64,000 nucleotides of DNA, taken from contig CM022678.1 in the NCBI GenBank assembly GCA_012295275.1, positions 3,663,218 to 3,727,217 on the forward strand. Direction: 5' to 3'. The position numbers and the translations under genes were made by a program. The notes beneath the pieces are model-generated. The model did no database searches. It saw only the letters and a program-made list of their open reading frames with translations, and had not been told where the DNA came from. The stretch is from Chrysomallon squamiferum. Lineage: Eukaryota > Mollusca > Gastropoda > Neomphalida > Peltospiridae. This document shows, one piece after another, positions 38,349-51,137 of this stretch. Every line of letters starts with the position of its first letter. Position 1 is the first letter of the stretch.

Positions 38349-38380
<32 letters not shown>

Positions 38381-38646
38381 CTAATACTAAGACAAATCTA
38401 TCTAATTGAGGTTTTCAGTGTAAGAAACTGATTTCTTTTTTCCTGTTTTCCTTTACATATTTGGTATTATATTCCTTTAAATCCAGCAATTTAGAATTAA
38501 CTAAATATTTTCTTACACATCACTATTACGGGCAGCAAAACGATATAAACATTTTTTTTTTTTTTTTAATTACAAAAGGAATGATGTATTGTATATCGGT
38601 ATTAAATTACTATAATTATATCACTTTAATAGTTGTTTCCTTTCAG
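37081..38646. repeat. Spacer between cassette C and BTB copy 2
   Basis: Duplicate of 30,566-32,107. (CTA)n of ~31 units at about 37,990-38,083, a shorter (CTA)n near 38,350 and compound trinucleotides near 37,250-37,395. A diverged cassette relative (TATCTATTTATAGGTCAACC) is at about 37,760-37,800. No coding exon. Confidence 0.65.
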
Positions 38647-38730
38647 TTTCAGTAATTAAACAGCAACAATAGTAACAGTACAACCTCACGAAAACTGAAA
38701 GAATTAAGAAAAAGATCACAAAACCGATTA

Positions 38731-40024
38731 ATGATGGATCGAAACGAAGACTGGCAGACGAGAAAAACACTGGCGCAGACCAACTTGTACATGCTAGAGA
38801 ACGAGATTGCGTGTGACGTCACCTTCAGAGTTGGGTCATCAAGGGAGGTTATTCGTGCACACAAGTTCATAATGATCAGTCGTAGTCACGTGTTTGCTAC
38901 AATGTTCACTGGTGTGATGGCAGAAACAGGAGAGGTAGATATCCCGGATGTTGACGCCACAGTTTTCAAGTTGTTTCTGAGGTAAAAGTTCAAATGTCAA
39001 CATATTTGAATTTGTTTGTTTGTTTACTTATTTACTAGTATAAAGGACTTTTTCTTTTATATGGATATAGTACAGTCTTTTATTAGTACATTTTTATATA
39101 TGTATTTGTGTGTGTGAGTGTGCTTGTTGGCATTCATACATATATGTATTTAAGAATTAAAGCACGCACTGGCAGAGGAAGTTTATTACAGGGTGCTTTG
39201 GTCTTGTGTATTTATGTCGTTTCTGTTGCTAGTTCTCTTACTATTGCAACTTTCACTGTTGTAGATTTTTGTACACCAACGAGATAAAAGTAATACCTGA
39301 CAGTGTTATGCATTTGCTATGTCTGGCCAAGAAATACAGCACCGGAACCCTCGAAGATATCTGCTCTAAATACTTACAAACATCCCTGACTGCAGAAAAT
39401 GCCTGCACGATACTAGAACAGGCCAAGTTTTACGGCGTAAAGGAACTGGAAAATAGAGCGATGGACTGCATCATGAAGAAAGGTAAGGAAGCTGTGAAAG
39501 GTTCTGACTTTTTCAATTTGTCGCAGTCGTCACTCCTGGAAGTTGTGAAAAATGATGATTTTGAAGTTGAAGAGAAGGACGTGTTCAACGCCGTGTTTGA
39601 ATGGGCGAAGAATCGGTGTCAGAAGGACAACGTGGATGTGAATACCGAGTCTTTAAGAAAAGTACTTGGAGACGTCGTCCAGCAAATTCGTTTTCCCATG
39701 ATGGACAGAGAATTTGTTGTTAAAACTGTTGGACCGAGTCGTATGCTCACTGACAAAGAACGCCTGATGATTATTGACCACATGATTTGTAAAGATCTTC
39801 CCATCGCACCATTTAGTGATAAGAGAAGAAAATTATACGCGTGCGCCAAATGCGGTTTTGATCATAATACTGAGTTCAGGATATGTAACAGTTGTAATTA
39901 TTGTAAATTATGCCGCGTGCAAGCGATAAACCCGCAACAGGACTATGTCAGATACGATCCCGCACTCTGTTTCCAACCGCCTGTATGCAGAGTATACTGT
40001 CGAAAGTGTGGACACACAAAATAG
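38731..40024 (+). CDS. BTB-BACK protein with C-terminal zinc ribbon, copy 2
   Basis: Exons 38,731-38,981 and 39,265-40,024, phase 2 junction, 336 aa. Domain order matches copy 1: BTB (~20-125), BACK, then a Cys-rich tail with CAKC, CNSC, CKLC and CRKC pairs. The tail has a longer insert (SDYVRYDPAL-type, between the third and fourth pairs) than copy 1. It shares with copy 1 the deletion that removes the extended N-terminus of copy 3, so copies 1 and 2 are the closer pair. No internal stop or frame break; likely functional. Confidence 0.85.
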
Positions 40025-40067
40025 AATGAGAGTGAAAAGTTTAAAGAGAATTGAAATGCCTAGACAC

Positions 40068-40104
<37 letters not shown>

Positions 40105-40671
40105 TATTTGCACAAACACACACGTCCCATATACGTGTATGAAATCGGTGTTGGTGTTTACATACATACATATATAGATACACTCATACATACTGACATA
40201 AGTGTATACCTTAGAGCCTGTATTTATTAAATTCACGCCGTTTTGTCTGTTCGTCTGCTTATTTACGAAATATTCACAGTTAATCTAATTAGCTAGCGTA
40301 GCAAAAGCTTCATACACTTGTTTATTATATAACGAAATAGAATCACTTGTTATAAATCACTAACGGATTTATTTGTAAACTTAGTTCATAAGAGGGCTGA
40401 AACTGATCACTGATTGTATGTTTTCAAGTCTGTCGTAGAGAACAAATAAAAACTGTTGTTTATTCGTTGGAGTGGCCCTTTTATACATTTAACAAAATGA
40501 AATAATTATGACAACCATGTTCAAGTATTAACAAGCATTAAAGTCTTTAAACAAGAAATAAATTATAGAAACCACCAATTGACTGAACTGTTAGCTTGTT
40601 CCTCACAATTCATATATAAGATACTAATTAAATATGATTCACAAACACGTTTTAAAGCATGCGTGTGTCAG
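40025..40671. other. Convergent intergenic region BTB2 / DHHC2
   Basis: A (TA)n(CA)n microsatellite at about 40,070-40,102 follows the BTB stop. The genes on either side converge here. No other feature seen. Confidence 0.5.
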
Positions 40672-41939
40672 TCATTTATTACTTAGCATAGTTGTCCAGT
40701 GAACGGGGTCTTCGATTGGCGGAAAGAAAAAGTGGGTGGGAACAAACCAATTAATTAGCCAATAGTTTCCAAACACGCTTCGGAATTTCTCACAAATTGT
40801 TCTCCTGTCAACTAATCTCGTTCTTTTCGTCTTGGAATTATTTTCAAAGGTAGTTATCCCCCTTGTTATCAGATAAATATGTTCGGTGAGAAATTTTGCA
40901 CTGAGAAGAACGCAGTAGAAATGTAGTGACGTAATAGAGACGTAAACGGCAACAGTCAGTGACGTATAGCCCATGATACAGCGGACAAGAGCAGAGAGAG
41001 CAAAAGTGTCGACGTAATTCATGGAAGACCAAAGAATTTGATGGATGAAGACGAGAAGATGGAGAAAACAGTAACTGCTTCCCATCAGCGTCCAGAAACA
41101 AAATATGACGAAGTATCTATGGTTTCTCCAGCCGATGCACGAGCCTGAGAAATAACAGTGATGATCTCGTTTTAAGACACACACTTTACAGACAGGACAG
41201 TGATGACACCGCGGAGGCATGACGTCATTACAGACACAACAGAAACCGTGCAGCCCGTGCGACCCAGAATCGAAACTTCTGTGCGATTTTTCCGAATCAG
41301 TGTCGTCCACGTGATCCTGAATTTGAACTGAAAAATGTACTTTTGAATTACGCGGAATGTTAACATTACAAACAGCTTCTTTCGACATTCCCGTTTTCGC
41401 ATTACTTTTGATTGCTGAATTTATATTATTTAGATAATTTCTTTCAAAGATGGATGCATACGGTAACGAGGCTCTTTCTCGGAGAAGATTTTTACACGTG
41501 GAGTCGACGAAACGAACGCCACACCAGGAAATAAAAATCTGAAAGAGGAGAAACGTTCCAATGTACACTGGCATTTTCTCCTCCCCGTACAAAACAGGCG
41601 CCACTTCCGTCACTCCGTAATACCACGTGACCAATGACGTTGTAAGCAGAAGAGGTACAGGAAGCGGAAGTTTCGCCATATATTGCGTCCAGGCTTCAAC
41701 TCGATCGTGGAATTTCTTTGATTTGTGTCTGTAGTGACTCTTCAGTTTCGCTGACAAACTTGTGTTCTCCAAGTGATTTGAGTTTTCTGAGTGAATAACA
41801 AGGCTGGGTTTTTCTATATCTAAAAAGAATAAGAAACAGAAATACATGAATAGAATGTACATGGGACTGGAATCATGTTTTAACATATTATTGTCATATA
41901 CAATACTTTTTGCTTGTACATATATTTTTACCTATACTG

Positions 41940-41977
<38 letters not shown>

Positions 41978-42209
41978 CACACACACAGATACACAAAATA
42001 TTTGTATAAACATATATACATATACACACATGCAAACATACATAGATACATACATACATACATACATACATACATACATACATACATACATACATACACA
42101 CACAGACACAGATACACACGCACACACATATATGTATAAATTTATGTATATATTCAGTATATTATCAAATAGATGTGAAAATTCGTATCCACTTACCAGG
42201 TAGAGACAT
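40672..42209 (-). CDS. DHHC palmitoyltransferase, copy 2 (intact)
   Basis: Coding exons 42,197-42,209 (ATG at 42,209, donor CCTG|GTAAGT) and 40,672-41,819 (acceptor CTTTTTAG), joined in phase 1 to give 386 aa starting MSLPDIEKP. It S-acylates cysteines of client proteins at Golgi/ER or plasma membranes. Visible parts: two N-terminal membrane segments, a cysteine-rich domain with CCVC, CHHCPVCKVC and the catalytic DHHC in KRDHHCYFSGSC, GWRNHRYF after it, two further membrane segments, TTFE (TTxE motif) and an NYWLINWF tail. The RDHHC-F-G-C pattern recalls the ZDHHC22/24 group, but I do not assign an orthologue. The start is chosen because only this ATG gives a matching splice phase. Confidence 0.88.
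41940..42125 (+). repeat. (CA)n and (CATA)n microsatellites in DHHC2 intron
   Basis: (CA)n at about 41,943-41,972 and (CATA)n at 42,045-42,098, inside the intron between the two coding exons. Long open frames on both strands here are artefacts of the repeat. Confidence 0.95.
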
Positions 42210-42394
42210 ATTTTCATCTATTCAGCTTGTACGTTATTTTGCACGGTTTATAAACTGTACATGGAATAGATTCGCTATAAAGAATTACATATTCAAGAAT
42301 AAAAAACCAGTCAGGTGTTTCCACTGCTTCAAGTCAACTTAGATTTATCAAGTGAATTTACCTTTCACCTGCTTCAGTAATCCTACCTTTAACA

Positions 42395-42470
42395 ATGCAC
42401 AAATATAAAGGCGCGGTCACACCGCACAATATATGCGGATAGTTTCTGGATTGGTAATAATATAAATACT
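42395..42470 (-). promoter_or_regulatory. Candidate DHHC2 promoter
   Basis: Upstream of the first DHHC exon on the minus strand are a CCAAT box (TATTACCAATCC, ~42,445-42,460), a perfect inverted repeat GCGGT-CAC-ACCGC (42,413-42,425), and TTTATATTT nearby. The block is conserved in copy 3 (52,830-52,842). Function inferred from position. Confidence 0.35.
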
Positions 42471-42507
42471 ATCTGACACTGTGATTATATATATGCACAT
42501 GTTTGTT

Positions 42508-43629
<1,122 letters not shown>

Positions 43630-44546
43630 TCAAAGTCTGGAAATTGTGAATATTTCTTCATCCTCGTCGTTGTTGCGTTTGTAACTCTTTACTTTCAAAT
43701 CCGAGTCGTCTGTTCGACTTTCTAAGTATCTGGCGACGATGTAAGCGATAACGTAGAAGGACAAACCAACGAATCTAAAACCACACTCCAAACCCTTCAA
43801 CCAGTACCGCAGACTGGGCAGGTCGTACAGCTGACACGCGCCTCGATTGCCGCACGTGCTCTTCCAAATGAGGCACGTGCCGTCGATGACGTAACCGAAG
43901 AGAATGGGCGCTGGTAAGAAACCTGGAGACAGAATAGCAATAAATAAGTTTTTGTTAGAGACATGTTTTAATGGCTGAGAGTAACACTACTGATCAACTG
44001 TAATAATGTGAGATGTATGATTGTCTTTAGTTTTCTAGGATAAGTATTAATATTATCGTACATACCAAGAAGTGAAATGAGAAATGAAAACAGCGCCATT
44101 GCCATTGTTTTGTCCTTATCGGGCACGCTCCTGTGAATATAAGAACATCGACTTTTAATTTAGAACATTTAGTCTCGTATATATTTTATATTCTTCTAAG
44201 TTATCTTTGGCGATAAATTGTTATTTATAAATATAACAAGCTATGTACAATACTCTCATTTTCTTCATTTTCCTGACGTCATTTCACATTGAAAAATGAC
44301 GTCATGAAAAAAATGAAGCAAACCGCAGTCATAGCTATCTTTATATAGAATTTCACTTAATCATTAAAGGAACACTTTAAACTGAGCGTCATCTGTGGTG
44401 AGATAACTGTGGGTTATCTCCGCGTTTACCTCAATGAGACCGCTCAGCAGGTCACCAGTGACGTAATAATACAAGTAGCGACAGTCAGGTTCGCAGAGCC
44501 CGGCCGTCGCAGTTCCTCCTGGAATTACGGAGCACCCTCCAAAATT
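43630..44546 (-). pseudogene. OATP/SLCO remnant, last three exons (copy 2)
   Basis: Minus-strand exons 44,430-44,546, 44,066-44,130 and 43,630-43,922 match the last three coding exons of the intact gene at 54 kb. The first has lost 38 bp at its 3' end (codons for most of GTMSVMPVYVTLM), changing the splice phase from 2 to 0 and shifting what follows. Homology to the intact gene ends near 44,750, so the six upstream exons are absent. It cannot encode a transporter. Confidence 0.88.
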
Positions 44547-44884
44547 CTGAAATAAACAAAATACACAGAATACACATCATACAGGTGACAGCAATATTTC
44601 CTGCTGTGACATCACTATGTATTCAAAATGACGCCATAAGAACTTACTTTATTTAATATATTTTTCTCTGTTATCTAATATACCAAAAAGAGACACATAG
44701 AAAATGTAATACTTTGAAGGTATTATATTGTTGGTGTTAAATCTGTGTTAAGAATGTGAAAAATGAAGGAGACCGCAGTGAGCTATGTTTGTTGTTTTTA
44801 TGTATTTTGTAATACTTCATTATTATAAAAGATTGGTCCACGTCGAAGTACAATAATAATTGGATGTTCATCAGATGATTCAGA

Positions 44885-44923
<39 letters not shown>

Positions 44924-45269
44924 GCTACTACTACTACTTCCCAGTCTCAGTCACCCGGACTTTATGGTCCTTATCGTGTCCCCAGTTCCTAAAACTTATT
45001 TCTATCACTCTCATCGTACTTCAGAAAAGTCATCTGGAATTACATACAGTGCTTTTAAAATTTAGATTTAAGCTAATCGTTCATAGTACAAGTCACACTT
45101 CAAGTGTCTTTGTTACTAAGATACCGAAACTTCATAGTTGACTAGAACAACTGATAAATAAAGTCAGTATATCCTTCCATCTTGTTTATTATTATTATTA
45201 TTATTATTATTATTTTATTTATTTTATTTATTTATTTATTTATATTTCATTTTTTTCTTAAGCGATGGT
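44547..45269. repeat. Duplication boundary and block D upstream part
   Basis: OATP-intron homology ends around 44,750. (ACT)n lies at about 44,887-44,937. From about 44,945 a diverged version of the CCCCAGTTCCTAAAAC section begins, then (ATT)n and (ATTT)n tracts at about 45,187-45,243. No gene. Confidence 0.6.
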
Positions 45270-45546
45270 GATAGAATTTACCTGATTACTTATGTGAGAA
45301 GTTTCCTGTGGTGTGATCTGTATATATTTATAGATCACCCCGATATATATATATATATATATATATACGAAAAAACATCCGACTAATCATGTGTCAGTAA
45401 AGTTGTTATCATCATTTGTAACTTTGCCCTTCTCCACCTCCATCCAAAGTATTTCTCGTATATTGTTGTTCATGTGATATCAGAAAGGTGGACCCAGGTT
45501 TATTAGTTATATTCATGTTGAAGGACAGAACGCCCACCGTAAGTCA
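45270..45546 (+). promoter_or_regulatory. Promoter/first-exon-like cassette D (single, diverged unit)
   Basis: One unit only: GTTTCCTGTGGTGTGATCTG, a TATATATTTATAG box, ATCACCCCGATATA and a shortened leader ending in CCCACC|GTAAGT. Despite heavy divergence and a (TA)n insertion, the TATA-like box and GTAAGT donor remain. It precedes BTB copy 3. Confidence 0.45.
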
Positions 45547-45986
45547 GGTAGTTTTGTAATTTTAAAGATTTATACTTTCAGATGAAAACAAGTTCAATAT
45601 ATTTACTGTAAAAACAAAGTTAAAATTAAATTTTCAACGTCTGACTTTCACTATCGAAAATACCCCTTAGAAAGGATGAATAATAATAATCATAATAATA
45701 ATAATAATAAAAATAATTGTTATTGTTATTATCATTATCATTATTATTATTATCATTATATATATACATTGTATGTATGGTAATACACTCTTAAATTCTT
45801 CCATTTCGATTTATTCAATTAAAGTTTTAGGCATTACCATTTGAAAACGATATGAAAAATTTTAGTCCTCCTTTTTTTTTACTACAGAAATGATACATTA
45901 TATTTCTACAATTATATCACTTCAATAGTTGATTCCTTTCAGTTTCAGTAATTAAACAGCAACAGCAGTAACAACGATAGCATCAT
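45547..45986. other. Spacer and leader of BTB copy 3
   Basis: (TAA)n and (ATT)n tracts at about 45,680-45,760. A TTTCAG acceptor near 45,942 starts a leader matching those of copies 1 and 2. Confidence 0.5.
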
Positions 45987-46576
45987 ATGGCGTCAAGAAA
46001 ACCCAATGTATCAAGCAGTACCACGTCACGAAAACTGAAAGAATTAGGAAAAAGATCACAAAATCGATTAATGATGGATCCAAACGGAGACTGGCAGACG
46101 AGAAAAACACTGGCGCAGACCAACTTGTACATGCTAGAGAACGAGATTGCGTGTGACGTCACTTTCAGAGTTGGGTCATCAAGGGAGGTTATTCGTGCAC
46201 ACAAGTTCATAATGATCAGTCGTAGTCACGTGTTTGCTAAAATGTTCACTGGTGTGATGGCTGAAACAGGAGAGGTAGATATCCCGGATGTTGACGCCAC
46301 AGTTTTCAAGTTGTTTCTGAGGTAAAAGTTCAAATGCCAATATGCTTTGAATTTGTTTGTTTGTTTGTTTACGTATTTAGTGGTATATATATGTATTTTT
46401 GTTTTATTGGGTTATTATAATAGAATACGCCTATGTGTGTTCGTACATTTATATGTTTGTATGAATGTACGGAGGTACGTATGCATATGTGCATGTGTAT
46501 GATTACCACGATTCTGTACGTACGTACATGTGTATGTGTGTTTGTATGTGCGAATAGTATGAATATAATATGTACA

Positions 46577-46618
<42 letters not shown>

Positions 46619-49600
46619 TGTGTGGATTCAATATGTGATGTGGAATATATATTAATACTTGTGTGCATACGTAGGTACGAATATGTATAAATATAAACTT
46701 GTGTGCTTATGTTCGTTTGTGTTGTGTACGTATGCGTTATTTACGTATCTTTTTAAACATGTATGTCTGCATGTTTTCTATGTATGTGTGTCTGTGTGTT
46801 GCCGTGTCTGCGTGTTTGAGTATATTTTTATTCTTTAGTTTCTGTTGCTAGTTCTGTTACAATTGCTACTATTTACTGTTGTAGATTTTTGTACACCAAC
46901 GAGATAAAAGTAAAATCTGACAGTGTTATGCGATTGTTGTATCTGGCCAAGAAATACAGCACCGGAACCCTCGAAGATATCTGCTGTAAATACTTAGAAA
47001 CATCCCTGACTGCACAAAATGCCTGCACGATACTGGAACAGGCCAAGTTTTTCAGCGAAAAAGAACTGGAAAAGAGAGCGATGGACTGCATCTTGAAGAA
47101 AGGTAAGGAAGCTGTGAAAAGTTCAGACTTTTTCAATTTGTCGCAGTCGTCACTTCTGGAAGTTGTGAAAAATGATGATCTTCAAGTTGAAGAGGAGGAC
47201 GTGTTCAACGCCGTGTTTGAATGGGCGAAGAATCGGTGTCAGAAGGACAACGTGGATGTGAATACCGAGTCTTTAAGAAAAGTACTTGGAGACGTCGTCC
47301 AGCAAATTCGTTTTCCATTGATGGACAGAGAATTTTTTGTTAAAACTGTTGGACCGAGTCGTATGCTCACTGACAAGGAACAGTTGTTGATTCACAACCA
47401 TCTTACTTGTAAAGATCTTCCCGTGATATATATATACACATACCAGAACGTACACAGATATATACACACACCAGTACGTACACAGATATATACACACACC
47501 AGTACGTACACAGATATATACACATACCAGAACGTACACAGATATATACACACACCAGTACGTACACAGATATATATATACACATACCAGAACGTACACA
47601 GATATATACACACACCAGTACGTACACATATATATATATATACATACCAGAACGTACACAGATATATATATATACACATACCAGACACAGATATACACAC
47701 ACCAGTACGTACACAGATATACACACACCAGTACGTACACAAATATATACACACACCAGTACGTACACAAATATATACACATACCAGCACGTACACAGAT
47801 ATATACACACCACCACGTACACAGATATATACATACACATACCAGAACGTACACAGATATATACACATACCAGAACGTACACAGATATATACACATACCA
47901 GAACGTACACAGATATATACACACACCAGTACGTACACAAATATAAACACATACCAGCACGTACAGAGATATATACACATACCAGTACGTACACACATAC
48001 CAGATATATATACACATACCAGAACGTACACAGATATATACACATACCAGTACATACAGAGATATATACACATACCAGTACATACAGAGATATATACACA
48101 TACCAGTACGTACACAGATATATACACATACCAGTACGTACACAGATATATACACATACCAATACGTACACAGATATATACACATACCAGTACGTACACA
48201 GATATATATACACATACCAGTACATACACAGATATATTCACATACCAGTACATACACAGATATATTCACATACCAGTACATACACAGATATATTCACATA
48301 CCAGTACATACACAGATATATTCACATACCAGTACATACACAGATATATTCACATACCAGTACATACACAGATATATTCACATACCAGTACATACACAGA
48401 TATATTCACATACCAGTACATACACAGATATATTCACATACCAGTACATACACAGATATATTCACACACCAGTACATACACAGATATATACACACACCAG
48501 CACGTACACAGATATATACACACACCAGCACGTACACAGATATATACACACACCAGCACGTACACAGATATATACACACACCAGCAAGTACACAGATATA
48601 TTCACACACACACCAGCACGTACACAGATATATACACATACCAGCACGTACACAGATATATACACATACCAGCACGTACACAGATATATATACACACGTA
48701 CCAGCACGTACACAGATATATACACACACCAGTACGTACACAGATATATATATATACACATACCAGCACGTACACAGATATATACACACACCAGTACGTA
48801 CACAGATATATACACATACCAGCACGTACACAGATATATACACATACCAGCACGTACACAGATATATACACATACCAGTACGTACACAGATATATATATA
48901 TACACATACCAGCACGTACACAGATATATACACACACCAGTACGTACACAGATATATACACATACCAGCACGTACACAGATATATACACATACCAGCACG
49001 TACACAGATATATACACATACCAGCAAGTACACAGATATATACACACACCAGCACGTACACAGATATATACACATACCAGCACGTACACAGATATATACA
49101 CATACCAGCACGTACACAGATATATACACATACCAGCACGTACACAGATATATACACACACACACCAGTACGTACACAGATATATATATATACACATACC
49201 AGCACGTACACAGATATATACACACACCAGTACGTACACAGATATATACACATACCAGCACGTACACAGATATATACACATACCAGCACGTACACAGATA
49301 TATACACATACCAGTACGTACACAGATATATATATATATATACACATACCAGCACGTACACAGATATATACACACACCAGTACGTACACAGATATATACA
49401 CATACCAGCACGTACACAGATATATACACATACCAGCACGTACACAGATATATACACATACCAGCACGTACACAGATATATACACACACCAGCACGTACA
49501 CAGATATATATATATACACATACCAGAACGTACACAGATATATTCACATACCAGTACGTACACAGATATATATATATATACACATACCAGAACGTACACA

Positions 49601-49822
49601 GATATATTCACATACCAGTACGTACACAGATATATATATATACACATACCAGAACGTACAAGATATATTCACATACCAGCACGTACACAGATATATATAT
49701 ATACACATACCAGAACGTACAAGATATATTCACATACCAGTACATACAACCATATGGACATACTAGTAGATGCATACATATATGCACATACTAGCATATC
49801 CACAGATATATACACATACTAG
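45987..49822 (+). CDS. BTB-BACK protein copy 3 with minisatellite-encoded C-terminus
   Basis: Exons 45,987-46,321 and 46,885-49,822 (phase 2) give a 1090-codon frame. It begins with a 28-residue N-terminal extension (MASRKPNVSSS...) absent from copies 1 and 2, then intact BTB and BACK domains to CKDLPV at residue ~291 (nt 47,424). There the sequence switches to a 28-bp minisatellite and stays open for ~800 codons of Tyr/His/Thr/Arg-rich repeat, so the zinc ribbon is lost. The BTB-BACK part is well preserved. Whether the repeat is translated is unknown: the repeat unit has no stop in any frame, so openness alone is not evidence. A truncated, unstable or toxic product, or a pseudogene, are all possible. 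Confidence 0.6.
46322..46884. repeat. Intron of BTB copy 3 with (TG)n
   Basis: Intron between BTB exons. It has a (TG)n at about 46,577-46,614 and TATG/TACG-rich flanks, and is clearly different from the introns of copies 1 and 2 except near the splice sites. Confidence 0.7.
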
Positions 49823-50330
49823 TACATACCCACATATAAACACATACTGGTACATACACAGATATATACATATACTAGTACATCCACACATATATACACA
49901 TATTAGTACATACACAGATATATACATTTACTAGTATATATACAGATATATACACATACTAGTACATATACAGATATATACACATACTAGTACATACAGA
50001 TATATAGACACATACTAGTACATACACATATATACACATACTAGTACATACAGATATATTGACACATACTAGTACATATGCAGATATATAGACACATACT
50101 AGTACATACACACATATATACACATACTAGTACATATACAGATATATATACACATACTAGTACATACAGATATATAGACACATACTAGTACATATACAGA
50201 TATATAGACACATACTAGTACATACACACATATAAACACATACTAGTCCATACACAGATATATACACATACCAGTACGTACACACAGATACACATACTAG
50301 TACATAGACACATATAAACACATTCTAGCA
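47424..50330 (+). repeat. 28-bp minisatellite array, ~2.9 kb
   Basis: Consensus unit CAGATATATACACATACCAG plus TACGTACA, mostly 28 bp with 24-34 bp variants from (TA) and (CA) length changes. About 100 units. Subtypes cluster: CAGAACGTAC near the start, a run of about nine identical CAGTACATAC/ATATTCACA units at 48,225-48,470, CAGCACGTAC in the middle. From about 49,740 the CAG becomes TAG (ACTAGTACAT) and units degrade. The array sits across the former 3' coding end and 3' UTR of BTB copy 3. Confidence 0.95.
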
Positions 50331-51137
50331 CATCCACAGACATATACAGACAGAAAGTACGTAAACAGGTATATACACATACTCTTACATATAAGACATA
50401 ACACCACATATGTATGAAATGGATGTTCGTGTTTAATACATACATTGCCACACATCTGCAAAAATACATACACATCTGCAAAAATACATACATACAAAAA
50501 TACATGCATGCATACCCACAAATATGCATGAACACACACATACATGCATGCATACACACATATATATATACTTACATACATGCATACGGTAGAGCGTGTA
50601 TTTGTTAAATTCATTTTATAACAAAGTATTTGCTAAGCAGATCATATAACACTATTTTTTTAAGTCTATTTTCTTTGAAACTTGTTTCTGCGTGTCTTTA
50701 TGTCTGTTCGTGTGCTTTTTACGGAATATTAGCATTCTTTGCAATTAATCTGATTAGCTAGCGTAACAAAAGTTTCATCTATTTGTTTATTATATTATGA
50801 AACAGAATGAGTTCTCATAAATCACTAACGTATTTATTTGTATACTTAGTTCATAAGAGGACTGAAACTGATCAGTGATTGTATGTTTTCAAGTCTGTCG
50901 TAGAGAACAAATAAAAACTGTTGTTTATTTGTAGGATTAGCCCTTTTATACAATTAACAAAATAAAATAATTATGACAACCATGTTCAAGGTATTAACAA
51001 GGATTAAAGTCTTTAAACAAGAAATAAACTATAGAAACCACCAATGAACTGAACTATCAGCTTGTTCCTCACAACTCATATATAACATACTAATTAAATA
51101 TGATACACAAACACGTTTTAAAGCTTGCGTCTTTCAG
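50331..51137. other. 3' flank of BTB copy 3
   Basis: Resumes homology to the 3' flanks of copies 1 and 2 (ATGTATGAAATGGATGTTCG against GTGTATGAAATCGGTGTTGG), with TACA-rich low-complexity DNA to 50,585. No gene. Confidence 0.55.

Noticed and set aside
47273-49647. Minus-strand open frames of 277-413 codons (Tyr/Val/Cys-rich)
   Set aside because: They are the complement of the stop-free 28-bp minisatellite; several frames are open at once and none has independent coding evidence.
47424-50330. CRISPR-like appearance of ~28-bp repeats
   Set aside because: Units are head-to-tail with no unique spacers, and the genome is eukaryotic.
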